From an uncultured Prevotellaceae bacterium (GTDB lineage Bacteria; Bacteroidota; Bacteroidia; Bacteroidales; Bacteroidaceae), in assembly GCA_946402905.1 (NCBI GenBank), contig CAMIYC010000027.1, forward strand, positions 1 to 44,213: a stretch of DNA of 44,213 nt. The letters are read 5' to 3'. This document shows, in pieces, positions 24,494 through 33,663 of this stretch. The stretch's first letter is position 1; every line of letters starts with the position of its first letter. A program made the position numbers and the translations under genes. Under the pieces are notes generated by a model that was not told the DNA's origin, did not search any database, and saw only the letters and a list, made by a program, of their open reading frames with translations.

Positions 24494-25762
24494 ATGCTTG
24501 AAAAAAAGACACGCGATGAAATACTGCGGCTGATCAGGCGCGAGGTGGTGCCTGCCATCGGGTGTACCGAACCTATGGCGGTCTCTCTCTGTACAGCCAA
24601 AGCCGCCGAAAAACTGGGCCGGCGCCCGGAGAAAATACAGGTGTGGCTGAGTGGAAATATACTCAAAAACGCCATGGGGGTGGGTATCCCCGGCACGGGA
24701 ATGATCGGACTGCCCATTGCCATCGCTTTGGGTGCCCTCATCGGAAAGTCGGAATACCAGCTCGAAGTGCTGCGCGACCTCACTCCGGAAGCTTTGGAAG
24801 AAGGGAAACGCATGATCGCTGAAAACCGTATCGACATACAACTCAAGAAACAATGCCCAGACAACCTTTATATTGAGGTGACTTGTGAGGCAGAGGGAGA
24901 TAGTGCTACGGCCATCATAGAGGGCGACCATACACGCTTTGTGGAGAAAGCCAGTGAATTGAGCGACAGGAAAGACACCTCCAATGACCAGGAGGACACA
25001 CCGCTGACCCTACGGCTGGTATATGATTTTGCCATCAGTGCTCCTATCGATGAGATACGCTTCATTCTGAAAACACGCGACCTCAACATGCAGGCTGCAG
25101 ATGAAGCCAAGAAAGGTAATTATGGTCACTGTCTGGGCAAGACCATCGACAGGCCCCTGGCTCACGGCATTTTCGGCAACTCTATCTTCTCACATATCAT
25201 CTCCAAGACCGCCTCGGCCTGCGACGCCCGTATGGGGGGTGCAATGATACCGGTCATGTCAAACTCCGGCTCAGGCAATCAAGGCATCTGCGCCACCAAT
25301 CCTGTAGCCGTCTATGCCATAGAAAACGAGAACACCGAGGAGGAGCTTATCAGGGCTCTGATACTCAGCCACCTGACCGCCATCTACATCAAGCAGAGCC
25401 TGGGCAAGCTGTCGGCACTCTGCGGATGCGTGGTGGCATCCATCGGGTCGTCGTGCGGTATCACCTACCTGATGGGAGGAGACTTTGACCGGATATGCCG
25501 TTCGGTGAAAAACATGATTGCAAATCTCACGGGCATGATCTGCGACGGAGCCAAACCCGCATGTTCGCTCAAGATCTGCTCAGGAGTGAGCACCGCCCTG
25601 CTCTCAGCGCTTCTCTCTATGGAGGGACGCTGTGTCACTGCCACGGAAGGTATCGTCGACGAGGACGTAGACCGAAGTATACGCAATCTCACCAGCATCG
25701 GAGCAGAGGCTATGCGTGAGACCGATGAGATGGTGCTTCATATCATGACTGACAAACATTAG
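24494..25762 (+). CDS. L-cysteine desulfidase / UPF0597 family protein (CyuA/YhaM type)
   Basis: A 422-residue cytoplasmic protein of the serine-dehydratase-alpha-like UPF0597 family. Typical features: PAIGCTEPMAVSLCTAKA at about residues 19-36, NILKNAMGVGIPGTG near 55-69, SGSGNQGICATNPV near 257-270, and the cysteine cluster CDGAKPACSLKIC near 350, with other Cys likely holding an Fe-S cluster. Characterised relatives break L-cysteine into pyruvate, ammonia and sulfide. The ATG follows the second 21-bp repeat. The upstream gene encodes a DsbD-like protein, so a thiol/cysteine theme is possible. The next gene starts 4 bases after its TAG stop. Confidence 0.88.
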   Translation: MLEKKTRDEILRLIRREVVPAIGCTEPMAVSLCTAKAAEKLGRRPEKIQVWLSGNILKNAMGVGIPGTGMIGLPIAIALGALIGKSEYQLEVLRDLTPEALEEGKRMIAENRIDIQLKKQCPDNLYIEVTCEAEGDSATAIIEGDHTRFVEKASELSDRKDTSNDQEDTPLTLRLVYDFAISAPIDEIRFILKTRDLNMQAADEAKKGNYGHCLGKTIDRPLAHGIFGNSIFSHIISKTASACDARMGGAMIPVMSNSGSGNQGICATNPVAVYAIENENTEEELIRALILSHLTAIYIKQSLGKLSALCGCVVASIGSSCGITYLMGGDFDRICRSVKNMIANLTGMICDGAKPACSLKICSGVSTALLSALLSMEGRCVTATEGIVDEDVDRSIRNLTSIGAEAMRETDEMVLHIMTDKH

Positions 25763-25766
25763 ACTG

Positions 25767-28232
25767 TTGGCACCATCCAAGACAAATATACTGATGATCT
25801 GGCTCGCCGCCCTGATCTCACTGCAGACCACAGCACAACCTCTGAAGAAGATGGCAAAGCTATGGCAAGATCCCACCCGGGAATATCAGATGAAGACATG
25901 GTGGTTTTTTGGTTATGAGAAGACCAGCGAGGAAGGTATCACCGCCGACGTGGAAGCCCTCCGCGACGCGGGATTCGGAGGCGTAGTCTACTACGACCAG
26001 AATCATGCCAAAGACGCTGAGGCCAATGGTGCTGACCCTGGGTGGAGCGAGGCGTGGTGGCGACACCTGAAATATGCGGCAAAAGAGGCCCGACGTGTGG
26101 GGCTGGACTTCGAGCTGAATATCTCCAATGGTTATTGTGCCGGCGGCACATGGATAGATCCCAGCCATGCCATGCAGCGGGTGGCCTATGCAGAAGCCAT
26201 AGCAGAGAAAAGCCCGGATGGCGTATGGCGGCATAAGAGTGGCAGTCTCAGCTTCGAAGGCCGTGACGGCTACGTGAAAGACATCGCCCTTGTGATCGTG
26301 CCATACCATGATGACGGGAAGATGAGACACTTCACGGCGCAATACATCGCCCAGGGAAAAGGGCGCAACGGAGCCATGCAAGGGCCGGTGGAGGAAAAGA
26401 GACACGGCCATACACACACACCGGACAACCCCGACCCATACAAAGAGGCGACCGAAGAGCGTTTTACGGGATATGGTTTCACACCACTGCCCGACATCGG
26501 CATGCTACAAGCGAGTGATGACAGTCTGTACTGGCGCGACGTGGTGAGGATACGCCCTATGTATCGCAGTCAGGGCGGCTACTTCACGCGCACCACCGCT
26601 TTTCCCGCCACAGAGGGCCGTTTCTGGCGTATCAAATACTATGGAAAGGAGCTGATCAAAAACTGGCATGTGGGAGGAGAAGCAAAAATGGACCGCTGGG
26701 AGGAGCGCGCAGCCCTGCACAGTGATTTCGCCGAGGGAGACCTCACCCCACCCTATCCCAGCGACATCGTGATTGATCCTTGCAGGATGAGCATCATTCA
26801 TCCACCCTACACACTCTCTATCGAGCACCTGCCTTTCGACTCCACAGCGACACGCTGTCGTATCATAAGGCTGGCCGCCGTACTGACAGGTGCCAAGACC
26901 AAGCACGGCAGGCCCGACCTATTGGGTTATGAGTGCGACAAGCTCTCGAGTGATGCCGCGAAGCGCCACTGGGAGCATTATGTGCAGGTCATTCTCGACT
27001 CACTGCCAGCAGGCATGATAAGCGGCATCACGATGGACTCGCACGAAGGCGGATCACAAAACTGGACTCCACGGATGCTTGAGAAGTTCAGGTCGCTCAG
27101 AGGCTACGACTTCACACCCTATCTGCCCGTGCTGGCCGGCTATATCGTGGAGTCGGTGGAGCGTACCCGTCAAGTGCTCTTCGACTACCGGCAGACCATC
27201 GCCGACTGTATGAGAGAGGAATATTTCGGCACCTTTCAGCAACTGGCTACCGCACACGGACTGACTTTCACCGCCCAGGCTATCGGCAACGCACTTTGCA
27301 TCACTGGCGACGCCGTCAGTGTGAAACGTGTGGTCGAAAAGCCACAAGGCGAATTCTGGACCTATCAGAAAGACGGTGCCTATGACGTGAAAGACTGCTC
27401 GAGTGCGGCTCATCTCTATGCAAAGCCAGTGGCTTCTGCTGAAGCGATGACCGACTGTGAATACAAAGACCAGCCCGCAGACCTACACAGAGTGGCCAAC
27501 ATCGCCTTTTCGATGGGTGCGCAGGAATTCGTGGTCTGCGCCACACCTCATATCCCACAGGTGAAGCCCAGCGGCCCCTACGTTGCGGGGCGCGAATACG
27601 CCATCAACCGGAGCAATCCGCTTTGGAAAGACTTCATGCCCGTATGGAGGCAAGCAGCACGCTCTATGGTGCTGCTGCGCCAGGGCAAAGCCGCTCCGGA
27701 TGTTCTTGTATACCTGGGCGACGATGTGCCCATCAAGACCATCGCGAGCCGTCTGCCCCCTGGGCTTGACCAACTGGACTGGGACGTGTGTACGGGCGAC
27801 GCATTGCGCACACGCATCAAAGCCGAGCGAGGAGTGATGCGCACACCCGATGGCGTGAGCTACAGGGCATTGTTGATCGCCGACCAGGCGTTCATCAGTG
27901 AGCCGACACAAGAAGTGATCGACGGGCTCCATGCCGCCGGCGTTCCTGTCTTGCGGTCGGGAGAAAGCATCAGCCGGCTCTTAAACATTGAGAGCGGACG
28001 GGAGTCGGTCGTCCATACACATCGTTCGGTAGGCGAAGAGCAACTCTTCTATGTGGCCAACATCAAAGACTGTGCCACAGAGCTGCGATTCAGCCTCTCC
28101 GACCAGCCGAGCCGTATCAGTGTCTGGCACAACATGACCGGCCGTCGACAGTCGCTGCAGGCAGGTCCCGGCGGCACCTTCACCCTGCGCCTGGCACCCT
28201 CTGAGTCCGTTTTCATCATCTATACCCCATAA
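25767..28232 (+). CDS. Secreted GH106-like alpha-L-rhamnosidase
   Basis: An 821-residue protein from TTG 25767, which is 4 bases after the previous stop and gives a better signal peptide (K-T-N-I-L-M-I-W-L-A-A-L-I-S-L, ends TTAQP) than ATG 25794. The mature N-terminus W-W-F-F-G-Y-E-K-T-S-E-E-G-I-T-A-D followed by LRDAGFGGVVYYDQ and LDFELNISNGYCAGG is typical of the GH106 TIM barrel. Later segments include MDSHEGGSQNWTPRM and DAYD-like VKDCSSAAHLYAKP; the C-terminus is a beta-sandwich. GH106 enzymes release L-rhamnose from pectin rhamnogalacturonans. At 821 residues it is shorter than many members (about 1000). Downstream placement behind the desulfidase gene suggests read-through transcription, not shared function. 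Confidence 0.85.
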   Translation: MAPSKTNILMIWLAALISLQTTAQPLKKMAKLWQDPTREYQMKTWWFFGYEKTSEEGITADVEALRDAGFGGVVYYDQNHAKDAEANGADPGWSEAWWRHLKYAAKEARRVGLDFELNISNGYCAGGTWIDPSHAMQRVAYAEAIAEKSPDGVWRHKSGSLSFEGRDGYVKDIALVIVPYHDDGKMRHFTAQYIAQGKGRNGAMQGPVEEKRHGHTHTPDNPDPYKEATEERFTGYGFTPLPDIGMLQASDDSLYWRDVVRIRPMYRSQGGYFTRTTAFPATEGRFWRIKYYGKELIKNWHVGGEAKMDRWEERAALHSDFAEGDLTPPYPSDIVIDPCRMSIIHPPYTLSIEHLPFDSTATRCRIIRLAAVLTGAKTKHGRPDLLGYECDKLSSDAAKRHWEHYVQVILDSLPAGMISGITMDSHEGGSQNWTPRMLEKFRSLRGYDFTPYLPVLAGYIVESVERTRQVLFDYRQTIADCMREEYFGTFQQLATAHGLTFTAQAIGNALCITGDAVSVKRVVEKPQGEFWTYQKDGAYDVKDCSSAAHLYAKPVASAEAMTDCEYKDQPADLHRVANIAFSMGAQEFVVCATPHIPQVKPSGPYVAGREYAINRSNPLWKDFMPVWRQAARSMVLLRQGKAAPDVLVYLGDDVPIKTIASRLPPGLDQLDWDVCTGDALRTRIKAERGVMRTPDGVSYRALLIADQAFISEPTQEVIDGLHAAGVPVLRSGESISRLLNIESGRESVVHTHRSVGEEQLFYVANIKDCATELRFSLSDQPSRISVWHNMTGRRQSLQAGPGGTFTLRLAPSESVFIIYTP

Positions 28233-28281
28233 GTGCCATGTACGCTGATGGATTTCTTGTGATATGCTTTTTCAGAAAAAT

Positions 28282-28312
28282 TTTGGATATCAAAAAATTT
28301 TGATTAATTTTG
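28282..28312 (+). promoter_or_regulatory. Promoter of the TPM-domain gene
   Basis: TTTG (28282-28285), a 19-bp spacer and TAATTTTG (28305-28312), a very good match to the Bacteroidota consensus; the ATG follows at 28343. Confidence 0.7.
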
Positions 28313-28342
28313 TAGCATCATATTAATTACGATTTTTAAGAG

Positions 28343-29500
28343 ATGAGCGACTACATATCAGGCGGTGTCTATGGACTGGCCCGGGGATTGATGGTTTGGT
28401 TATTTGCCTTTGCGCTGATGTTCATACCCTTTACCCTCTTTCATCCCATAGAGCCTATCTTTTTCTTTGGTATTTTGATGATACTGATCATCATCTATTT
28501 TACCAGTAAATGGTTTTCATCCGTCACAAAAGCGAAGAAAGCCACAGATGAGGCTGTGGCTGCGGGACAATCATTTGTGGAAACCGACGAGTACGACGAA
28601 AAAAAGGAGTCACCACTGAAACGTTTTAAAAATCATTTTTACAACCATCTCTTCATGGCACTGATGGCCGGTTCGATGATGGGTTGTTCTTATCAGATAG
28701 CCTACAACAATGCGTCAAAAGGCAGAACCGTTTCTTTGGCTGACACCTCATCCGTCACCGTGTGGGATGCCGACCACATAGAAATGGCTCATCTGAAAGA
28801 CTCCATGCAGTATGTCACGGATGCCGACCACATACTCGACACCATGACGATCCATGAGATGAACAGCTATCTGAGAAGGATGGACACCGAACTGGATGTG
28901 AAGCCCGCCGTGATCATCTGCCGCCAAGTCGACCAGTCTGACACCTATCGCATGGCTGTCGACCTGATCAACAAATACAAGATAGGGAGCAAGACATCCG
29001 GCTGGGGACTGTGTGTGGTCATAGCTTACGACCAGAGACAATGGACGATAGGCACCAGCCGTGAGATGGAGTCGATACTCACCGACCTGGAATGCAGCCG
29101 TCTTGGCGAGACCTATATCGTGCCAATGATGTCGAAAGACATGCCCGACAGTGCCATGCTCTATCTGGCTAAAAACACTTACACATATCTGAAAGACAAG
29201 AAAGATGCAGGTAAAGCGGAACTGCAACCGCTGTTTACCCAGAAAAAAAGCTTGATGAGCCGTGAGACAGGATCCAGCGCACTGCTGATCATGATTCTGT
29301 GTATCATCTATGGCATCTTGAACAAAAAGTACAAATGGGCGAAAACAAAACGCCCTGAAGCCGCGGCAGCTTACTCCAACTCCACTGCGGATGAAACTAA
29401 ACTGTCTGAGACTCCTGAAGAGAAAAAAGAAACGCCACACCGTGGAGGCTCTTATGGCGGCGGTTCCTCTGGCGGCGGCGGAGCTACCGGCAAGTGGTAA
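28343..29500 (+). CDS. Membrane protein with TPM domain and glycine-rich C-terminus
   Basis: A 385-residue protein. Two hydrophobic helices lie near the N-terminus (about residues 13-30 and 35-55), a third near 100-120 (ALMAGSMMGCSYQIAY), then a TPM (YgcG/PSII-repair-type) domain at about 155-290 with KPAVIICRQVD, GWGLCVVIAYDQRQWTIGTSREME and a D-L-x-x-x-R-L-G-E segment. A further helix (SSALLIMILCIIYGIL) follows, and the protein ends RGGSYGGGSSGGGGATGKW, the Gly/Ser-rich tail common to YgcG-type proteins. TPM proteins are linked to membrane or envelope protein quality, but activity is unproven. A small lipoprotein gene lies 39 bases downstream. Confidence 0.8.
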   Translation: MSDYISGGVYGLARGLMVWLFAFALMFIPFTLFHPIEPIFFFGILMILIIIYFTSKWFSSVTKAKKATDEAVAAGQSFVETDEYDEKKESPLKRFKNHFYNHLFMALMAGSMMGCSYQIAYNNASKGRTVSLADTSSVTVWDADHIEMAHLKDSMQYVTDADHILDTMTIHEMNSYLRRMDTELDVKPAVIICRQVDQSDTYRMAVDLINKYKIGSKTSGWGLCVVIAYDQRQWTIGTSREMESILTDLECSRLGETYIVPMMSKDMPDSAMLYLAKNTYTYLKDKKDAGKAELQPLFTQKKSLMSRETGSSALLIMILCIIYGILNKKYKWAKTKRPEAAAAYSNSTADETKLSETPEEKKETPHRGGSYGGGSSGGGGATGKW

Positions 29501-29539
29501 AAAGACTTATCCCATATACAACCATCAAAACAATCGAAT

Positions 29540-29899
29540 ATGAAAGCAAAAATGTTATCCTCCCTATTGGTGATCCTGCTGTGCGTTTGCTCGTTCACTT
29601 CATGTGTCACCAAGCAAGGAGCCATCAACCAAATGCAATATCTTGCAGACGACTTGCGCGACAATGGCGCCTATTATACCGTCGATGACTGGAAAAACGC
29701 CGGAAAGAAATTTGTCAATCTGCGCGACAAGATGAGAAAATATGATTACACCCCGGCAGAGCGCAAAAAAATCGGCGAACTGGAGGGGCAGTGTGCCAAA
29801 TATATGGTACAAGGTGTGAAAAACGGTGCCATCAATACGATTCTTGGCGTAGGCAATGAGATCAAGGGTATTCTCGATGGATTAGGAATCAGCTATTGA
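29540..29899 (+). CDS. Small putative lipoprotein, unknown function
   Basis: A 119-residue protein with a lipoprotein signal peptide; the lipobox is FTSC, with Cys22 as the predicted lipid site. The mature part is helical and charged (AINQMQYLADDLRDNGAYYT, then K/R-rich YDYTPAERKKIGELEGQCAKY) and ends in a glycine-containing hydrophobic stretch (GAINTILGVGNEIKGILDGLG) that may be membrane-associated. I do not recognise the family. It follows the TPM-domain gene at 39 bases on the same strand, so the two could form a small envelope operon. Confidence 0.72.
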   Translation: MKAKMLSSLLVILLCVCSFTSCVTKQGAINQMQYLADDLRDNGAYYTVDDWKNAGKKFVNLRDKMRKYDYTPAERKKIGELEGQCAKYMVQGVKNGAINTILGVGNEIKGILDGLGISY

Positions 29900-29966
29900 A
29901 CAGGATATTGCAAGCGAAAGCGATCATCAAGTTCAAGGGGGAAGAAATTCCCCCTTGACTCGTTAT

Positions 29967-31175
29967 TTATTCTTCATGAAAATGGATGATGTCCATATAG
30001 CGCCGGATGACTTCAGGCTTGCCCGTATGTTTGCCCTTGTCCTCGCTGAGCTTGCAGGTGTCGTTGTAGAAATTCCATGACTCCGTAATCTTGGCCGCCA
30101 CCAGTTTGATGACGATATTCATGGGCTCAACGCCTTCAAAGTCGTTGGTGAAATGCGTGCCGATGCCAAATGACGGCTGACAGTAGTCCTTGGCATACTC
30201 ATGGATGGCGATGGCACGGTCGGTATCGAGCGCATTGCTGAAAATCACCTGCTTCGTCAGTGGGTCAATGCCCAATGACTTGTATTTGGCCACGATCTTT
30301 CCCAACTGCTCAAAATTGTCGCCACTGTCTATGCGAAGGCCCTTGAATAAATTGGCGAAGTCTTCAGAGAAATTCAGGCTGAACAAATCCCATCCGAAGC
30401 TGTCATAGAGATAGGTGCCAAGGGCGCCCCTGAAGGTATGACGCCAGGCCTCCATGGCCATGTGGTTGGCCATCTGGGGACCGAACATGGCTGCCGTAGC
30501 ACAGATAAACTCATGCGCCATCGTACCGACTGGTATCAGGTCGTATTTCATGGCGAGGTAGACATTGCTGGTACCTACGAAAAGCCCAGGCCAGGGCTTT
30601 GACTTCATACAGTCGCTCATTGCTCTTACTACGACATCTTCCGCCTCAAAAGAAGCCCTGCGACGGGTGCCGAAATCGCTGTACACGCAGCCGGAGCCAA
30701 GCAGCCGCTCTGCTTTGTGATAGGATTTATGATAGTATTGTTCATAGTCAAACTTTCCGGTCTGGCCTGTCATGATGTAATACAACTCAGAAATAATAGC
30801 CAGTAGTTTGACTTCCAGCAATATCGTGTTGGTCCAGTATCCTTCGATCTCGAGATGCAGGTGTCCCTCATCATCCTGCCAGGCCTTTACCCAGTTGCGG
30901 TCGAACCTGAAGCCTTTGAGATAAGGATAAAACCAGTTGGGGATGTAATAACACTTGCGCTTCATGAAGTCTATTTCCTCGTCTGTAACGATGACACTTT
31001 CCAGCAAGGCAACTTGTCTGTTGAGCTCGTCGGCAAAGCCCTCTGGGTATACGGTGTTGTTTCTGTCCACAAAGGCATACTTGACCATCGCACGTGGATA
31101 ATTGTCAATGACAGCGCAGCACATCGACATTTTGTACAGGTCGTCATCGGTAAAATGGGTGATGATTTGTCTCAT
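29967..31175 (-). CDS. pncB: Nicotinate phosphoribosyltransferase
   Basis: A 402-residue cytoplasmic enzyme. Near the N-terminus FTDDDLYKMSMCCAVIDNYP is the typical PncB start; ASFEAEDVVVRA, GTSNVYLAMKYDLIPVGTMAHEF (about 215-237) and LRIDSGDNFEQLGKI (about 290-304) are catalytic-domain signatures, with the phosphoribosyl site around the latter and FGIGTHFTND near residue 340. It turns nicotinate, PRPP and ATP into nicotinate mononucleotide for NAD salvage. Length is normal (about 400). It has its own divergent promoter (31204-31234). Confidence 0.96.
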   Translation of the reverse strand: MRQIITHFTDDDLYKMSMCCAVIDNYPRAMVKYAFVDRNNTVYPEGFADELNRQVALLESVIVTDEEIDFMKRKCYYIPNWFYPYLKGFRFDRNWVKAWQDDEGHLHLEIEGYWTNTILLEVKLLAIISELYYIMTGQTGKFDYEQYYHKSYHKAERLLGSGCVYSDFGTRRRASFEAEDVVVRAMSDCMKSKPWPGLFVGTSNVYLAMKYDLIPVGTMAHEFICATAAMFGPQMANHMAMEAWRHTFRGALGTYLYDSFGWDLFSLNFSEDFANLFKGLRIDSGDNFEQLGKIVAKYKSLGIDPLTKQVIFSNALDTDRAIAIHEYAKDYCQPSFGIGTHFTNDFEGVEPMNIVIKLVAAKITESWNFYNDTCKLSEDKGKHTGKPEVIRRYMDIIHFHEE

Positions 31176-31203
31176 AATATCAAAGCTTTTGTTTACTTTG
31201 CCA

Positions 31204-31234
31204 CAAAAGTACGGATTTATTCCGAAAAAGACAA
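31204..31234 (-). promoter_or_regulatory. Promoter of pncB
   Basis: On the minus strand TTG (31234-31232), a 20-bp spacer and TACTTTTG (31211-31204). It is divergent to the promoter of the transporter operon. Confidence 0.65.
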
Positions 31235-31253
31235 CAAAATCATTTTTTTTATC

Positions 31254-31261
31254 TAATTTTG
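31254..31261 (+). promoter_or_regulatory. -7 box of the FecB/FecC-like transporter operon
   Basis: TAATTTTG, a full TAnnTTTG match, 31 bases before the ATG at 31293. No TTTG occurs at -33. It is followed by a short direct repeat, TTAGGTAT...TTAGGTAT. Confidence 0.5.
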
Positions 31262-31292
31262 CACGACTTAGGTATTAAATTAGGTATAGAAA

Positions 31293-32498
31293 ATGAAAAA
31301 CAGCTTTTTTACGGCACCGATATTTACCATCCTCTTGGGATGCACGGTGTTGTCCTGCCAGTCTGACAAGCATCAAGCAACAGCTTCACAGACAGAAGCT
31401 TTCATCAGCGACTCTTCGTCACTCATCCAACCCGAATATGCCACCGGTTTTCAAGTGAAATATTTAGACAATGGTGTGCGTCTGGTCGACGTAGCCCGGC
31501 CTGATCAGCAGCACCAGACGTCAAAACACGGAGATAAAGGAAAACGTGGGAGTGAGGACATGCCTGTGGGGTATCAATTCGCATTGGTGCCCAAAGGAGT
31601 CAAGGCTGATATCCCTACCGGATATACTGCCGTACAAGTGCCTATCAGTAGGACTATATGCATGACATCACTGCAACTGTCTAATTTCACGGCTCTCTCT
31701 GCCCTTGACTACGTAAAAGGAATTACCGGCACGAAAAACCTTTACAACAAGGAAGTGCTGAAACGAGTGAAAGAAGGTGGAATCGTAAAAATCGGCATGG
31801 AGGGGAACTTTGACCCCGAACTGATTCTGGCTGCCCAGCCCGACGTAATCTTCATCTCTCCATTCAAGCGCGGTGGCTACGACGCCATCAAAGAGACCGG
31901 TATCACATTGGTGCCCCATCTGGGATATAAAGAGCTGGATCCTTTAGGCCAGGCCGAGTGGATCAAGTTTATAGCCATGTTTATAGGAAAGGAAAAAGAG
32001 GCCAACGAGATCTTCGCAGGCATCAGACAACGCTACAACGAGGTGAAGAAACTGGCGGCCAACGCAAAATCAAGGCCAACCGTGTTTAGTGGCGAGATGC
32101 ATGGAGGCAACTGGTTTGCCATCGGTGGGAAAAACCACCTCGCTCAGATCTTCCGTGACGCCGGAGCAGAATATATCCTGAAAGATGACAACACCGGCGG
32201 CGTGCCCATAGAATATGAGCAGATGTATGCCAGTGCGGCCAATGCCGACTACTGGCGTATCCTCAACAGCTTCTCAGGCGATTTCTCCTACGATGCCCTG
32301 AAGGCATCAGAGCCACGCAACGCCCTGTTTAAAGCCTTCAAGGAAAAGCACGTCATCTACTGTAACATGAAGAAGACACCTTATTATGAGATTTCACCCG
32401 TTGAGCCCGACGTGCTGCTGAAGGATTTCGTGGCTATTTTCCACCCGGAACTGATGCCCGAAGATTATCAGCCCAAATACTATCGACTGCTGAAATGA
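31293..32498 (+). CDS. Periplasmic substrate-binding lipoprotein of an iron-siderophore/cobalamin-type ABC transporter
   Basis: A 401-residue protein with a lipoprotein signal (LLGCTVLSC; Cys22 probably lipidated). After a polar insert rich in H/K/Q it shows the TroA/FepB-like bilobed fold: ISRTICMTSLQLSNFTAL near residue 110, then KVKEGG-like IVKIGMEGNFDPELILAAQPDVIFISP near 165-190, a long linking helix (QAEWIKFIAMFIGKEKEA) and the C-terminal lobe. Class members bind iron-siderophores, heme or cobalamin. The stop overlaps the start of the permease (ATGA). The ligand cannot be named from sequence. No cobalamin riboswitch is visible in the short upstream region. Confidence 0.87.
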   Translation: MKNSFFTAPIFTILLGCTVLSCQSDKHQATASQTEAFISDSSSLIQPEYATGFQVKYLDNGVRLVDVARPDQQHQTSKHGDKGKRGSEDMPVGYQFALVPKGVKADIPTGYTAVQVPISRTICMTSLQLSNFTALSALDYVKGITGTKNLYNKEVLKRVKEGGIVKIGMEGNFDPELILAAQPDVIFISPFKRGGYDAIKETGITLVPHLGYKELDPLGQAEWIKFIAMFIGKEKEANEIFAGIRQRYNEVKKLAANAKSRPTVFSGEMHGGNWFAIGGKNHLAQIFRDAGAEYILKDDNTGGVPIEYEQMYASAANADYWRILNSFSGDFSYDALKASEPRNALFKAFKEKHVIYCNMKKTPYYEISPVEPDVLLKDFVAIFHPELMPEDYQPKYYRLLK

Positions 32499-33520
32499 GA
32501 ACTTCCTCGCCGACAAAATTCATCCTCCTCGCATTGAGCATTGTCTGCCTTTTCATGCTCAATCTCCTGCTGGGCACGGTCAAAATACCATTTCATGCTA
32601 TCTTCAGAATACTGATAGGCGATGAGCAAGTATCTGAGATATGGAGAAACATTATACTCAGTTCGAGAGTGCCCCAGGCCCTGACGGCCACAGTGGCAGG
32701 TGCAGGATTGGCTGTCAGCGGATTGCAGATGCAGACCGTATTCCGCAACCCGCTGGCCGGCCCCTCGGTGCTGGGCATCAGCAACGGAGCAAGCCTGGGG
32801 GTAGCCTTCGTCGTACTGATGTCGGGGTCACTTGGAGGAGTGGCTTTGAGCCGGCTGGGCTATATCGGCGATGTGGCCATCTCTGTCTCAGCCATTGTCG
32901 GTTCGTTGGCTGTCATGGGGCTGATCATGTATGTCTCGCAAAAAGTGAGAGGCAACGTGACACTGTTGATTATCGGAGTGATGATAGGCTACATGGCCAA
33001 TGCCATCATCGGTGTACTCAAATTCTTCAGTGCCGAAGAGGATATCAAGGCCTACGTCGTATGGGGATTGGGGTCTTTCTCACGCGTCTCCGGTGACCAG
33101 ATGCTACTGTTTGTCGTGTTGATGCTCTGCATGCTCCCCCTGAGCATGCTGCTTGTCAAGACGATGAACTTGCTGCTGCTCGGTGATGAATATGCCCGCA
33201 ATTTAGGCCTCAACCTGCGGCGATCGAGACTGCTGGTGATACTCTGCTCAGGTGTGCTGGTGGCTATAGTCACCGCATACTGCGGTCCGATCATGTTTAT
33301 CGGTCTGGCTGTACCACATCTGTGCCGCGCCGTGTTTCGCAGTTCTGACCACCGCCTGCTGATGCCGGGCACGATGATGATCGGAGCCAGCCTGTCACTT
33401 TTCTGCAACCTGGTGGCGCGCATGCCGGGATTTGAGGGTGCCATGCCTGTCAATTCCGTCACGGCACTGGTCGGAGCACCCGTCATCGCTTCCGTCCTAT
33501 TCAAAAGAAGACGAGAGTAG
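32495..33520 (+). CDS. FecCD-family ABC transporter permease (siderophore/cobalamin type)
   Basis: A 341-residue inner-membrane protein with about ten helices. Typical FecCD/BtuC segments: SSRVPQALTATVAGAGLAVSGLQ (52-75), NPLAGPSVLGISNGASLG near 85-102, GEDI-like VWGLGSFSR near 190, and FIGLAVPHLCRAVFRSSDHR near 268-287, the site that contacts the ATPase. It overlaps the binding-protein gene by 4 bases. No ATP-binding gene follows: the next gene (33664) has its own promoter and encodes a lysozyme. The ATPase must come from elsewhere, or the operon has lost it. Confidence 0.92.
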   Translation: MRTSSPTKFILLALSIVCLFMLNLLLGTVKIPFHAIFRILIGDEQVSEIWRNIILSSRVPQALTATVAGAGLAVSGLQMQTVFRNPLAGPSVLGISNGASLGVAFVVLMSGSLGGVALSRLGYIGDVAISVSAIVGSLAVMGLIMYVSQKVRGNVTLLIIGVMIGYMANAIIGVLKFFSAEEDIKAYVVWGLGSFSRVSGDQMLLFVVLMLCMLPLSMLLVKTMNLLLLGDEYARNLGLNLRRSRLLVILCSGVLVAIVTAYCGPIMFIGLAVPHLCRAVFRSSDHRLLMPGTMMIGASLSLFCNLVARMPGFEGAMPVNSVTALVGAPVIASVLFKRRRE

Positions 33521-33641
33521 ACAGACTGACTCTTCCCTTCTTTTCGCATTGCGGAAGATTTCCCATTCGCAAAAAAAAATTAAAATTTCTTTCATACTCG
33601 CAAATAGTTGTTCACAAATTATAAAAACAATTTTTTTTTTG

Positions 33642-33649
33642 TAATTTTG
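33642..33649 (+). promoter_or_regulatory. -7 box of the GH25 lysozyme gene
   Basis: TAATTTTG preceded by a long T run (33631-33640). It is 15-21 bases before the two candidate ATGs. The -33 position is AT-rich without TTTG. Confidence 0.5.
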
Positions 33650-33663
33650 CAACTTGATAGAAT

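Noticed and set aside
31176..31292. Cobalamin riboswitch before the FecB/FecC-like operon
   Set aside because: The predicted leader is only about 25-30 bases, far too short for that RNA.
33560..33600. TTGCG/CGCAA hairpin after the permease as a terminator
   Set aside because: It is followed on this strand by A rather than T, and the stem is only 5 bp.
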